A DNA stretch of 64,000 bases from Amoebophrya sp. A120 (taxonomy: Eukaryota > Sar > Dinophyceae > Syndiniales > Amoebophryaceae): positions 1 through 64,000 of the forward strand of contig CAJINV010000028.1 in the NCBI GenBank assembly GCA_905178155.1, given 5' to 3'. The position numbers and the translations under genes are program-made. The notes below the pieces were generated by a model that saw only the letters and a program-made list of their open reading frames with translations, did not search any database and had not been told where the DNA came from. This document shows, one piece after another, positions 42,365 through 53,014 of this stretch; within the stretch, counting starts at the first letter, position 1; each line of letters starts with the position of its first letter.

Positions 42365-43842
42365 AGCGGGCAACGCGCTTTCAGGAATTAATGGCCCGCG
42401 GTCACCTACACCGTCTTGCTGCCCGCTCCTACCTCGCAATCATCGATAAAAATCTGGAGCAGCAGCAGCTTTTCTCCTCACCCAAGATCTTCGTTGCTGT
42501 CGGATTCTGGAAGTTTTGCACCTGCGGCTGTCAGAGCACTTCTCAGCGGTTCTACCGGCGACGAGCTCCGCTTTATCGTACCCTGCGCAGCGGCTTTTTC
42601 GCAAGAGAACTCCGCGTCTAGTTTTGCAAGCACATCCACAGAATACCCGAGAACCGCTGCTGGTCCGCCCTAGACGCTGACTGAATTTCCTATTCTTGTG
42701 CCGTGGCATGTGGCTCCGAAGACAAGACTTCTGTGCCTGAGAAGTCGGTCATACGCTCTGTTGTGGTGTCGTCAGACAGCGCTCCGATAGAGGCAGTAAG
42801 CCTGTGTCGTATGTTTTCGTCGTTTTGTCCACCGGATGCCCCACTCCTTCTCCCTCTGCCCCGACTCTGCTGGGGAATGAGGTCGCATTAGCGGCGGTTG
42901 CCCGGACTGTCGCTGCCGTCCTGAATGACCGCGCACACTCCGACTCGACCAAAATGGCGCTGCCGTCGTCGCACTTTTTGATGCGCAGAAACTCGCGGAC
43001 CTCCTCGTCGCGTCAAAAGCGCCGTCCACAAGTCGCCCGAAGCACCCAGGAGGTGTGTCTCGCGCCGAGAAGGACTGCCTCGGGGAAGCGGGACTACGAG
43101 TATCTCGCAGCAGCCTCATGTGCTGCAGTATTCCATGCTGCGCCTATTGCAGCTTGCGGTCGGTCTGAGATCGTGATCGCGCGAAGTGCATATCTTCCTC
43201 TAGCGCCTTTGGTTCAGCAGGTTCGCCTGCGCCTTCTCGCGCGGGCCGGTCGGGGACGCGAGACCACGGCTTGCAGCAGCCTAGCCCCTTGCTGCGGTCC
43301 TCCGTAGCGCAGCGTCTGTTCCTCGCTGAGCCTTCGATCTCGCGAGAGGTACATCTTTGGCGGCGCCATCTTTGGCCGAGGTGGCATCCGGAACCACGCG
43401 CGGGTCGGGTTGAAGCCCGAGGCTAGTAGCGCTCGCGGCAGCGCGTTATGCTGCAGCATTCTACTCTGCGCCTGTTGGAGCGTCCATACCGAGAGGCGCT
43501 TGTTCATCGGTGACACCTTTTCGGAGCGCGAACTCACCGACCGTCTGTGCCGGGGTCGGAGCTTGCAGCAGCTCCGACCGTCTTGCGGCTGCTGCCGCCC
43601 ATTCCACATGATGCAGCACGTTCCGACCAGCATCCTCTTCGGCAGCATTTTCCGATGCGGTGCCAAACTTCCGCTTTAGGGGTCTTCCAGATATTACAGT
43701 GTCTCTCGCTCGCTTCGGCTCACTTCGATGACCGGCATCACTTCCTAGAGGCAGCTTGTCTGCACTGTAATTTGCGCTGTGCTCACCTTATTCGGAAGGC
43801 GCACGCCGACGATGCGCGGCAGCGCCCGGGGGCTTGGTTCTA
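42365..43842. repeat. R3 dispersed repeat region, coding status unclear
   Basis: 43190-43680 matches 63590-63960 along its length (for example GAGGCTAGTAGCGCTCGCGG and GCGCGAACTCACCGACCGTC), with about 80-85 percent identity by eye. 42720-42900 resembles 45180-45360 (GCTCCGATAGAGGCAGTA and neighbours). Translations on both strands conserve some residues between copies, with neither frame clearly better, so I do not assign a product. A plus-strand frame at 43547-43861 has Cys/His-rich sequence. Confidence 0.55.
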
Positions 43843-46600
43843 CTATATTACCTCTGTGTAGCAGCGCATGCCGGTAGATGCCGTCCCGGTCGTACCAACA
43901 GCGCCCTTCGCCGACGTCGTTTTGGTGAGCAAGCGACGGCGTGCTATCAACACTGCCTCGCCCAGTTGAAGACGAATCTCCGTACCGGGGGTGAGGGAGG
44001 CCGGCAACGTGATTCTGTCCCTGAGGCTGGAGTCGTCGGAAGGAGGCTCAGGAGGTAGCACCACCACGACCGTGCGTTGATGAAAAAAATTCGTATACAA
44101 GTCAGCACATAGTACTACCCGTCTCATCATAGAAGAAATTGCGTCTTTTTTGAGCGAGCGGGCAGGGAGTACTGCTGTAACTGTGTTGTGCAGTGGTACG
44201 GTAGCCGTATTAACTTGTTCATGTTCATGTTCTGTATCTGTAGCTGTACAGCAGTATGCATGACAAAAAAGATATCCGCGTCTGCTAGTATGAAAGGCGT
44301 ATGCCAAATGATTTGCATCCATCGGGATCGGTGCTGTATTGCATTTCATCTTTTCTGTCTGATAAACCGGCAGGGTGCCACGGAGACTCCAATAGCAGTC
44401 TCCTTCTGGCGATCAACCCGCGCATAGCCGAAGACCTCCGTATTCAGTTGCGTGAGAGACGTCTCCGACTGGAGCTGCAGACGCTCCGGATCGTAGTGGC
44501 CACACGGAATCAGCTGATCTTTCGGCGATCGGAAATAGATTAGTTTGAGCGCGTCGCTTGATCCAGCAGGGCCTGCGCTGTCTCCGGCCTCAGCGGTGAA
44601 TTCCTTTTTGTTCCACACAGCCGCTCCGCAAAAGGCAATGCGGGCGCTTCAGGCAGATGCGGGCGGAGAACGGGCGCGGAAGGGAGACGTCGAACCCCGC
44701 TTCAGTGCCCCCGTTGCCGACAGGTGGTTTCCGCAGCTTCAGCATTGCTTGCCCCCGTTGCCGACAGGTGGTTTCCGCAGCTAAATTTTCGTACGAGGCA
44801 ACCACTGCAACTGTAGGTCGCTGCCCTCGTGCGCGGGATCGTTGCACGTGCGACCGGAACATGACGGTGAAAACGCGCCGCATACAAAAGCTCCTGATGA
44901 TGATGATGGGCAGGAGGAAAAGTGTCGCCCTGCTTGTTGCGCACAAACCGAATGATACCGCATATACCACCACGACACCGAGGGCACGCTCACGAATTTG
45001 TGGCTCCAAGACGAAGTGAGTCTATCACGTCAACATGCTGGTCGCAGAAATCCCGGATTGCCCAGATAAATTCGAGCGCGCCGTGGTCGACAGAGGCCGA
45101 CGACGGTCCATGCACAGCAACTGCAGCACCAAGATATCCTCCGGTGAAACCACAGCCCCTTGCTTATCGAAGGCGATAGCTCTGTGTCTGTGCCTGAGAA
45201 GTCGATCAACATACGCTCTGCCATAGTACAGCGCTCCGATAGAGGCAGTAGGCCTGTGCTGTACATTCTCGTCGCTTTGTGCGCAGGAGGCCGCGCTCTC
45301 TGTGCCTCTGTCCTCCGCGAGGACGTCGCAGGACTGAGTGAGGTAACATTGGCGACGGCCGCCTGGGCTGTCGTAGAGTCCTAAGCACCCTGGCGTACTC
45401 CGATTTTTCTCGATGGCGCGATCGTACCCGAGTTTGAGTCGTTTTACGAGCTGGCTCCTCCTCCGTTGCCAGCATCAGAACCTCCACGAGGACTCCTCGA
45501 AGGTGTTTTGAAGAATTGGAAAATGTCGTCGCCTTCGCACATTGAGCTAGATGATCCCCGCTCGACACCGCAGCGCCAGTAAAGGAGGCATCACTCCTTT
45601 TTGTCACCGACCCGACCTGGCTTTCGCCGTCGAACACAAAGACCAGTACTGGTAGTGGTCGGAATTGAGAATGAGAAAATTCGTGGCTCAGGATCGGCCT
45701 AGCATCTTCATGTGTGGTAGTAGCTGCAGTATGGCGACCTGCTTTCTCGTGCCTCGCCCGCCATCCGACGACGAAATTGCGTAATTTCCGCAAATCTGGA
45801 CGACCTCTCTTGCCCCCGTGTTGCACGACCACTCGGCACAGGGCGTAGCTCGCCAGCCTTTTACGGAGAGAAGCCCGGCGCTGAGAGATGGATCGGCTGC
45901 ACTAAAGTAGCTTCTTTATCATCGGCGGAGAAACGTTTACTAGCAGAGGGACGTCGCAGCAATTTCATTCTCGACCTCAGCTGGTGAATGGGCGCTTTTT
46001 CACTTCGACGTGTCGTTGTGTAGTAGCTCTTGCCCTCCACCGCAATAGCGGGTGCGCCACGCGCTTCTACTTTTCTTGTCGGCAATAGAAATCCACCGTC
46101 GGATGGCAAAATCATGCCGGCCTCTTTCAGCATCTCGCGAGGGACCTCGTGCACACCGACATCAATGTGATCGCTGACGAAAGCCGGTTTGTGTAAAACT
46201 AAAAGTTGCTTCGTCCCCCGTTGGGGTAACGCTACTAGTGCTGCTAATGTGGTCCCTGGCTGTGCCACTTCTGGCCGCCGCCCGCTGGGAAAAACCTGTG
46301 TTATTTCATGATGATGACCACGCTGCGCTCGAGTTACAACACACGAGCACGCTCCTTGTGCCACGCAGGACAGCTCTCGTTTCGCGCGACACTAGGTAGA
46401 GGCACACCGACTTTCAGAAGCTCCTGCTTCCGCATTCAGATGCGGGCTCAATTTCTTCGGATAAAAGTGCAGCAAAGACCGAACTTGAAAGACGTCGCCG
46501 GTCTTCTCAACCGGTTGGAGATCGATATACGCGAGCGCCGTCTGCCGACATTTGCGCGGCGCGCCCAACTTTGTGACAGCGCTGCACTGCGCACCCTGCA
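43843..46600 (-). other. Patchwork of minus-strand open frames, unidentified
   Basis: Several long minus-strand frames look protein-like but do not join in a way I can defend: 43843-44120 (VVVVLPPEPPSDD and LTPGTEIRLQLGEAVLIARR), 44346-44600 (SDALKLIYFRSPKDQLIPCG), 45400-45832 (PVLVFVFDGESQVGSVTKRS), 45861-46364 (KQLLVLHKPAFVSDHIDVGV) and 46392-46560 (ALAYIDLQPVEKTGDVFQVR). Short internal similarities (EIRLQLGE; SLTQLNTE; ALAYIDLQ) hint at a repeated module. It could be a multi-exon gene, a tandem family or a decayed element. No introner ends are recognisable here, unlike in the neighbouring genes. Confidence 0.3.
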
Positions 46601-46745
46601 CCTGTTCACACTTGTTCACACTTCGCACTTGTTCACACTTCACACACGACCACACTTCACACATGATCACGCTTCACACATGTTTACACTTCGCACTTGT
46701 TCACACACACTTCACATCCGTTCGCACTGTGCACTTGCCGGTTCA
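46590..46745. repeat. CACACTT minisatellite
   Basis: Irregular tandem of TTCACACTTCGCACTTGTTC-like 12-14 bp units. It makes the plus-strand frame His/Thr/Leu-rich, which I regard as non-coding. Confidence 0.85.
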
Positions 46746-46789
46746 GAAAATCTTGTCCGACCAAAAAGTCGATAAAATCGTGGCTGTGC

Positions 46790-47030
46790 GTGTCTTAGCA
46801 TCATCGCTGGTGGTGTCGATGAAGATGATATCGATGATGATGCCGACGATGATACCGATGATAATACCGATGATGAAGATCAAGATGTCGCCACAAAACA
46901 TGCGACATATGGAAACAGCAAAAAAACAAAAACACTACGCCCACAACTGTGCGCCGCTGCCGCCGACCTGTAAATGTCGCCGACCTGGAAATGTCGTCGA
47001 CCTGTAAATGTCGCCGACCTGTAAACGTTT
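46790..47030. repeat. GATGAT and 18-bp tandem repeats
   Basis: A GATGATACCGATGAT tract at about 46810-46890, and then GTCGCCGACCTGTAAAT-type 18-bp units, about four copies, at 46965-47030. Confidence 0.8.
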
Positions 47031-47608
47031 TTTCTTCGTGTCTTTTCGGAGCTGTTTTTTCCGAGTGAGGAGGTGATTGAAAAAGAACAACTTATTATGC
47101 GGAATCGAAATAAAAAGTGATCACTTCAAAAACAGGCTTTTGCGCGAGCCTCAGTCAAGAACTTGACAAATATACCTTCGCCCTGGCATCCGCGTCCGCA
47201 ATTCCATCGCCTTCGATCATGTGTGGCCATTTTTGTTTTGCTTTGATGATGGGCCCAACTGTGAGGTCTGGGCTGTAGATGAGTCGATTAGCTTTCCTGT
47301 CCTGCTTTGGGTTTGGGAAATGAAAAAAAAACGGCTCGCGTGGTGGATGAAAGTCGTATAGTGAAAAAATGGATCTGGATGCATTTGAAGGCGATGCTGA
47401 TCTTCATCTTTTGCGCCGAATCGATCTGATGCGAGTTGTACTCTGGATCTGTGTCATATTGGCAAAAGTAGCTGATCTTCTGTGGAAGGTTGGGATCGTT
47501 GTGCTTCTGCACACTGCACAAAGCCGAGCAGTAAACTGTGATCCGCCAAAATAATGCCTCTCTCTCAGTATTTTGTTCTACGGCATTGTTCAAATCGGGG
47601 CAGCCTGA
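47031..47608. other. No gene recognised
   Basis: A minus-strand frame at 47288-47593 has ordinary composition but no motif and no start or splice signal that I can support. Confidence 0.35.
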
Positions 47609-48131
47609 TCATTTCTCTTCGTAAAAATCGTAGTAAAGCTCACAGAGTGCTGGCTTTGCTGGAGAAGGATCCTGATACTCGACAAGAACAGAAGAATACA
47701 TCCTCGGAAGGCAAATTGTCGATGGCCTGGCTTTGCTAACTCTAGAGATCGGATCTCGTCCTTTATGCTGTGTGATCTGTTTCTGATTTTGGACTTGATT
47801 CATCGGGATCATCAAAGCTGTGAAGATTAAGGAGTCATTTTTAAATTTCCAGATCTGCTCATTCGAGAAAGATCTCAGAACCGACACTATTGACGTTGAT
47901 TTCTTTCTGTCTTTCTTGTCGTGCCTGGGCATGGCGTCAAATGTTCCAGGCCTTGAAAACGCCGAGTATATGTATATCTTCGTCGCGGAGTTGTAACGAT
48001 GTACTTTGACTGTGGCAAAATTTTTGTTTGCACCATTTTCGCAATTACGACTTGGATTTTTTAGGCCGGGGAAAAATGAATCGATGATCCGCCATTGCCA
48101 TCGCGATATCCTACGCAGTCTGGCTTTACAA
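47609..48131 (-). CDS. Possible hypothetical ORF downstream of the split gene
   Basis: An open minus-strand frame of about 174 codons ends at the TGA at 47609. Stretches such as NFATVKVHRYNSATKIYIYS and LPRMYSSVLVEYQDPSPAKP read like protein, and Lys/Ser content is balanced. The first ATG in this frame lies in the last codons of the upstream gene, so expression would need another start, read-out from the same transcript, or a splice. Could equally be a 3' untranslated region. Confidence 0.3.
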
Positions 48132-49549
48132 TTACATTTCCATAGCAAAGTCTTCCTCCTCTTCCATGTTTAAAAACTCCTCCGCCTCATCGTCATAGTT
48201 TTCCGACTCCTCATATTCGTACTCCATTTCGACGTCCTCTTCCAGAACCTCCCCATCCTCCTCGTACTCGTCGTCGGCATCGACATGCTCACCCACCTCC
48301 TCGTGATACTGCTCGCCCCCTTCTACATCGACATTCTCCTCCACCAGTTGCCTCTCGTCAAAACCGGACGAGACCTCCGCAGCAAGAGCTTCCGGAGCAT
48401 CGGCGAAGTTGTTGCCATTGCCACCACCGCCTATCGAAAAGTTGTCCGTGTTGAAGGTACCGGAAGTGCTTGGGCTTGTAGAGGCGGTGGTCGCCGGGGT
48501 TTGGGGCGCGAACATCTGCTGGTCCAGCATTCCCTCTTTCGAGCGGAACACCTGGTTCGGGAAAATCACACCTTCATCCAACCACTTGTGCAAGCACGGA
48601 CGGCAGTGCAAGTCCTTAAAAATGACCTCCGAGCAGTAGCGGGCCTGCAACACATCCTCGTCATCGGATTCCTCTTCGGAGGACATTTTTTCCTCGTTTT
48701 CCGCAGACAGTTCCCCGTCGGTGTCGTTTTCGGAACGGTTGTCGCCATTGTTCTGTTGATCGTCGTTTGCATCATCCGCATTTTGTTGTACCTGTTGCTG
48801 ATGTCCACGTCCAGCAGCAGCAACGCCCAGGTCAATATCATTTTGTGCTCCATAATTGTCGTTTCTTCTTCTTCTTCTTCTTTCGATTCCCTCCTCCATC
48901 ATCCGCACAACCCGCACCAGCGTGGGTCGCCTTTGCATTGCAAAAGTATCGTACTAGTATAAATTGCATTACAAATTTTTCCAAAAGGAAAAAGGGAATT
49001 TGTAATGCTGATTCAGCTAAAAAGAGAGATTTGTGATGCATGACTGCAATTACTACGAGTGCGATACTTTTGCACAGGATATCGACCGTGCTCCAGCAAG
49101 CCGAATTGTATCAGACATCTCTTCCGCCAGTCTGGGGGGGTATACGGTGCAAAAGTATCGTTATCGTATTCGTTTTCGTACAAGAAGTAGAAACCGCATG
49201 ACAAATTTCCTCAGCATGAGAAATGGAATTTGTAATGCGGATTTACATTGAGAAAGAAATCTGTAATGCATGACTGCGATAGTACAACTTTTGCAATGCA
49301 TAACGGTTCAGCTTCAGCAAAACGTCGTACTCCTCGACCTCGTCCAACCGTCCCAGTCTCCGGTTCCTCCCCGAACAAATCGTCACTGTGCATCGCGTTT
49401 TTATTCGGTTGAGTCGCCTTTGCTCCTCTTCCCTTCTCTTTTGTCGCTCTTCTGCTTCCCGTTCTTGCCGCATCATATCCGAACAACCGTACCGCTGCTC
49501 TTCCGGGGACAGTTTGAGCCAATCTTCGTGAAATCGTCCTCTTCCCTTT
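48132..49549 (-). CDS. C-terminal part of the split host gene: coiled coil and acidic tail
   Basis: From the leftmost core at 49521-49549 the minus-strand frame reads GRGRFHEDWLKLSPEEQRYG and then a charged helix (MMRQEREAEERQKRREEEQR). Two family-B introners follow. The last exon from 48931 contains VRVVRMMEEGIERRRRRR, a Gln/Asn/Asp-rich stretch, a Cys/His cluster (RYCSEVIFKDLHCRPCLHKW), then a long Glu/Asp/Tyr tail ending at TAA 48132. The frame between 49400 and 48930 is ambiguous: two phases look coding and depend on how the two introners are excised. The N-terminal exon of the same protein appears at 61708-61878, separated by the 12-kb recombinase array. No known family identified. Whether the gene is expressed as one unit is unknown. 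Confidence 0.55.
48932..49081. mobile_element. Introner family B, 150 bp
   Basis: Ends TTTGCATTGCAAAAGTATCG and the complement CGATACTTTTGCACAGGATA. Flanks TCGCC and TCGAC. The body consists of ATTACAAATT and AATTTGTAATGC phrases in opposite orientations. Confidence 0.9.
49141..49302. mobile_element. Introner family B, about 160 bp
   Basis: Ends TATACGGTGCAAAAGTATCG and the complement ACAACTTTTGCAATGCATA. ACGG occurs at both borders. Only about 60 bp of exon separates it from the previous introner. Confidence 0.88.
49521..49549 (+). repeat. Core site 1 (left end of array)
   Basis: AATCTTCGTGAAATCGTCCT plus a following CTTCCC. Left flank TTTGAGCC continues host coding sequence (minus strand). 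Right flank starts the element side with CACACAGCACAGG and GATGATAAATAATTT. Confidence 0.9.
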
Positions 49550-50950
49550 TCACACAGCACAGGATGTGATGATAAATAATTTATGTCACAGCTGACATCC
49601 CGCCTCACAGCTGACATCCCGCCCTCCTCCTTCGCGCGGAAATTCCTCAAGCACCACGGCCTCCTGACGGTGAACGCGGTTGCGTCAGCAAATTTCGACA
49701 AAAGTAAGTTGTTCCAGGCGCTGACCCCGTTGGCGCAGAGTGAGGTGAGGCAGTTGATCCTAGCCTATTATATATTTTGTTACTATTCTCGTGTACAACT
49801 ACAACGCTAGATATTGATATTTCTTGTTATGCTGATCGATAGTTGATCCGTATCCAACTAGCGCTTATGCTGAGTACGCCTCTGCGCAGAATCTGGGTGC
49901 TGCTTGCTGCAGCAGAAATTTATTACAAGTAGTAACGCGCTGATGAATATGAGTTGTGTTATCTTTGAAGTTAAGTGCCTATCTGTAAAATTATGTGGAC
50001 CTAACAAGACCAAGACCCAACAAAGAATACGATCCAGGTAGAACAAAATACAAAATGTTTACTGACCTACTCAAGGTCGTACGTGGTTAGCTTGGGGGTA
50101 TCTTTATCTTCTTATTCTTTAGCCATTGAGGCTACTCCTGTTCGTGTCATGAGGTGCATGCCATGCATCTTATCCTCATCATCATCTCCATCTTCAGTAT
50201 GTGACCACCATCACATTTCCATCTTTCACTATCGTGCTATCTACTTTGGATCGTTCGTATTGGATCTTGGGGCATGTGCTGAGTGCATTGCAATAAATTA
50301 GTAAGTTGCCTGAGTGAGAAGTGAAAGTAAACTGCACGCGCATCCACATAAAGTGCTACGCATAAGAGTAACATACATCATGGACGATATCACATGACAA
50401 AGCCATTGACTGGGAACATAATCGTGTGAGATTCTGAGTGACCAAATGCGCAGACCTAGCGCTGCCACCTTTGGTGAGACCAGCACGAAGCAGCGTGTAG
50501 CGAAACTCACTGTTTTCAAAGCTCTGGTCGGTGCGGTTAAATGCTCTGCCACACAAGTCGCAGTTGTCTCGCGCTAAGAATTCAAGGTCTTGTTTTTTTT
50601 TTAGTTTATTCTCTCTCATGTCGCTGTCGGTGTCCGCATGCACATGGATATTTAGCGCGCGCGTAGCTCTCGGTCCATCGTTACATCGCGTCCTTCCGGC
50701 ACGTGACCAAGCTGAAGATGCAAATCGGTGGCGGACTTCGGTCGATGTGTGATTCGGTGTTTCTCCTTTCGTTTCTTGGGGTTTGGACTTGTGTCACTGT
50801 TGTTTTTTCCTGGGGTACTGTTTGCATCTTCGCCTCCGGATATATGACTGGGATTAATTAGACACTCACGTAAGTAGCACTCCCTTACTTGTAGCCACTA
50901 ATTATTACATTGATTCCTAGTCTCGTCCTGTAATGAGACTCCGCTGAGCC
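49550..50950 (+). other. Cassette 1
   Basis: The interval between cores 1 and 2. CACAGCTGACATCCCGC is tandemly duplicated at 49588-49622. A plus-strand exon-like frame at 49623-49756 reads FARKFLKHHGLLTVNAVASA and LFQALTPLAQSEVR, with GTAAGT and GTGAGG donor-like sites. The last part resembles LGQLARSEVRALVAEL of the helical-repeat gene at 20410-27515, so this may be a captured exon. The remaining 1.1 kb shows nothing recognisable. Confidence 0.4.
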
Positions 50951-50978
50951 AATCTTCGTGAAATCGTCCTCTTCCCTT
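50951..50978 (+). repeat. Core site 2
   Basis: Same core, left flank GCTGAGCC, right flank AAATGCACAGATG. Identical orientation. Confidence 0.9.
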
Positions 50979-52509
50979 TAAATGCACAGATGAATGAATA
51001 AAGAGGCTAGAATGCGAATGAGATGAAATGAAGCCTAATAAGTACTAGATGAATGCGTGGAGACAAAAAACGTAAGAAATAGTAGGACTGAGTGAGAATC
51101 TGAAACGTAGGATCTGTCTTACAGTAAGAGAGTGAGCTTCGATCTTGTCGCAGAGTGTTACAAGCATCGCTGGTCATCTCTTGCCTCGACACAAAACTTC
51201 TGAAACACAAAGTCGAACTTGTAAAGTACTACTAAATCTAAATCCAGACTACGAAATAAGCATGACAAATTGATTGCGAGTGAAACTTACTGAGAAAGAA
51301 CCTAATACGACGTCTATCTAGCATGATAAATTTTGTGTGCTTAAAACGCGCTCTGTTTCTGAATTTAAATCCAGTGGTCTAACCTACATCTACGAGCACA
51401 TCCTGACAACAGAAGTCAGCTCTTCTTCCCAGAACGCTTCTCCTCTTCTCGTTGTGGGCTGCCCGCAACCGCTGCGGAGCTCTCGGTCTCGTACTACTCC
51501 TGGCGTCTACGCACTCGATCCCGAGTGTGCGCAACTTCTGCTGGCGATTTCTACTTTTGCTGCGCCGTCTTCCCCGCCTGCCCGATGGCAAGCGCCTAGC
51601 ACTACTGCTGGGCCTCTTTCTTCGTCTTCTTCGCCGGTTTCCGCGGTGGTGCTTGCTGCCTTGCTGGTCTGGTCTGCTTCCGGTGCTGGTGGCCATATGT
51701 TTTCATGCTTCTACTACAAAAACATATCTAGCGCGGCCCTTGTTCCTCTGCCTTCTTTTCTTTGTTCGCGTAGCTTTTCCCAGTCTTTGGGCGTAGTCCT
51801 GCTGTCAGCAAATTCGACGGGTTGCGCTTTAGTCCGGCGCGGTCCTCGAATCTTGCAACAATCTGGGCACTATCTTTCGCTTCGCTTTTCGTCCTTTCCT
51901 AGCCTAGTAGTGCGACCCAGTCCCTTTGTAGTTGCTTCTTGCCGAGCATCTACACAAGGCGTCTAGTTCTAGCACTACTGCAAGCTTGTCGGTTTCCTGC
52001 GTAAAACCTTCTTTGTGACGTAGAAAGTTTTCACGCCAGGCAACCTAGACAATTTCTAAACGATCCAACTGCTGAGGATTCAGATTTTACGACCCAACTA
52101 CGCGGCAGTTGGGCTCATAACTCTGTTGGGAAATAGTCCCAATCCTGTTTGGCAGTGGTCGTTGGATCCAGTTGGAGTGAACACAGGGCGTGTTCCAAGT
52201 CTAATCTCCATGAGCGGAGAGTATCTATCTACGATGGCACGGCGTCAATTTCTAGTCTCTATTCAGTAACAAGTAGCCATCTTGGCCCTGTCTAGTGTGT
52301 TCGTGTGTTCATGTGAGTGCTGTGCATCTATTTCCCTATCTAGTGACCTAAGCATTTTTGATTTTCCATGAACCTAGCTACTTGGCACGATTTTCCTACC
52401 TATTTTGTAGGCCTATGATCATTATGAGTTCTTGTACGATTTGGATCCACGACATCAGTAGGATTGGGGATTTTACCGATCCAAACACGCTGCTCTTCCG
52501 GGGACAGGT
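50979..52509 (+). other. Cassette 2
   Basis: A Ser-rich plus-strand frame at 51337-51966 and an Arg/Ser-rich minus-strand frame at 51379-51696 overlap; neither has a recognisable domain. The right end (52488-52508) carries CGCTGCTCTTCCGGGGACAG, a 20-bp match to host coding sequence beside core 1 (49493-49512), as if host flank was picked up with the site. Confidence 0.4.
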
Positions 52510-52537
52510 AATCTTCGTGAAATCGTCCTCTTCCCTT
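52510..52537 (+). repeat. Core site 3
   Basis: Same core, left flank GGGGACAGGT, right flank TTACGCAACACAGAATG then GATGATAAATAATTT. The intact recombinase starts 478 bp downstream. Confidence 0.9.
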
Positions 52538-53014
52538 TTACGCAACACAGAATGTGATGATAAATAATTTGCCTCGAAATCCTATGGCACCCGATGCAAG
52601 TTGTAGCTGTAGCTGACTGATGTTGATAGTGTGTGTTGCCCGCTGCTGATGCTTGGGCCAGGAGTGCAGAGACCCTTAAGCTCCTGATGGTGCTGAAGCT
52701 TGTTCTTTTCTCTCGTGAGTCGTATTTTCGTCGATGAAGCATGACGAATGATAGTCTGCTTCTATCGTACATCGCTCGACTGATGTCGTCAAATCGTTAT
52801 TGCCATCGTTGAAATGAAACTACACTCGCTGGTCGTTGTCGTTGCTTGAGTGAGCCGATGTGTAAAGCATACTTGGGTTGCAAAAGATGAGCGCTGACAG
52901 AAATTACATCAGAAATAGTTGCTATCTGTTACAGTTGCTGATAGTTTAAAGCTACTAGTACGCATTCTCCTTTTGAAGTTGGTTTTGAATCTGTACGTGC
53001 TGAGCAAAAGCAAG

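Noticed and set aside
46552-46775. His/Thr/Leu-rich plus-strand frame
   Set aside because: It translates the CACACTT minisatellite.
49521-49549. Core repeat as a bacterial-type attC site
   Set aside because: It has no imperfect palindrome of the attC kind. The likeness to integrons is in layout only.
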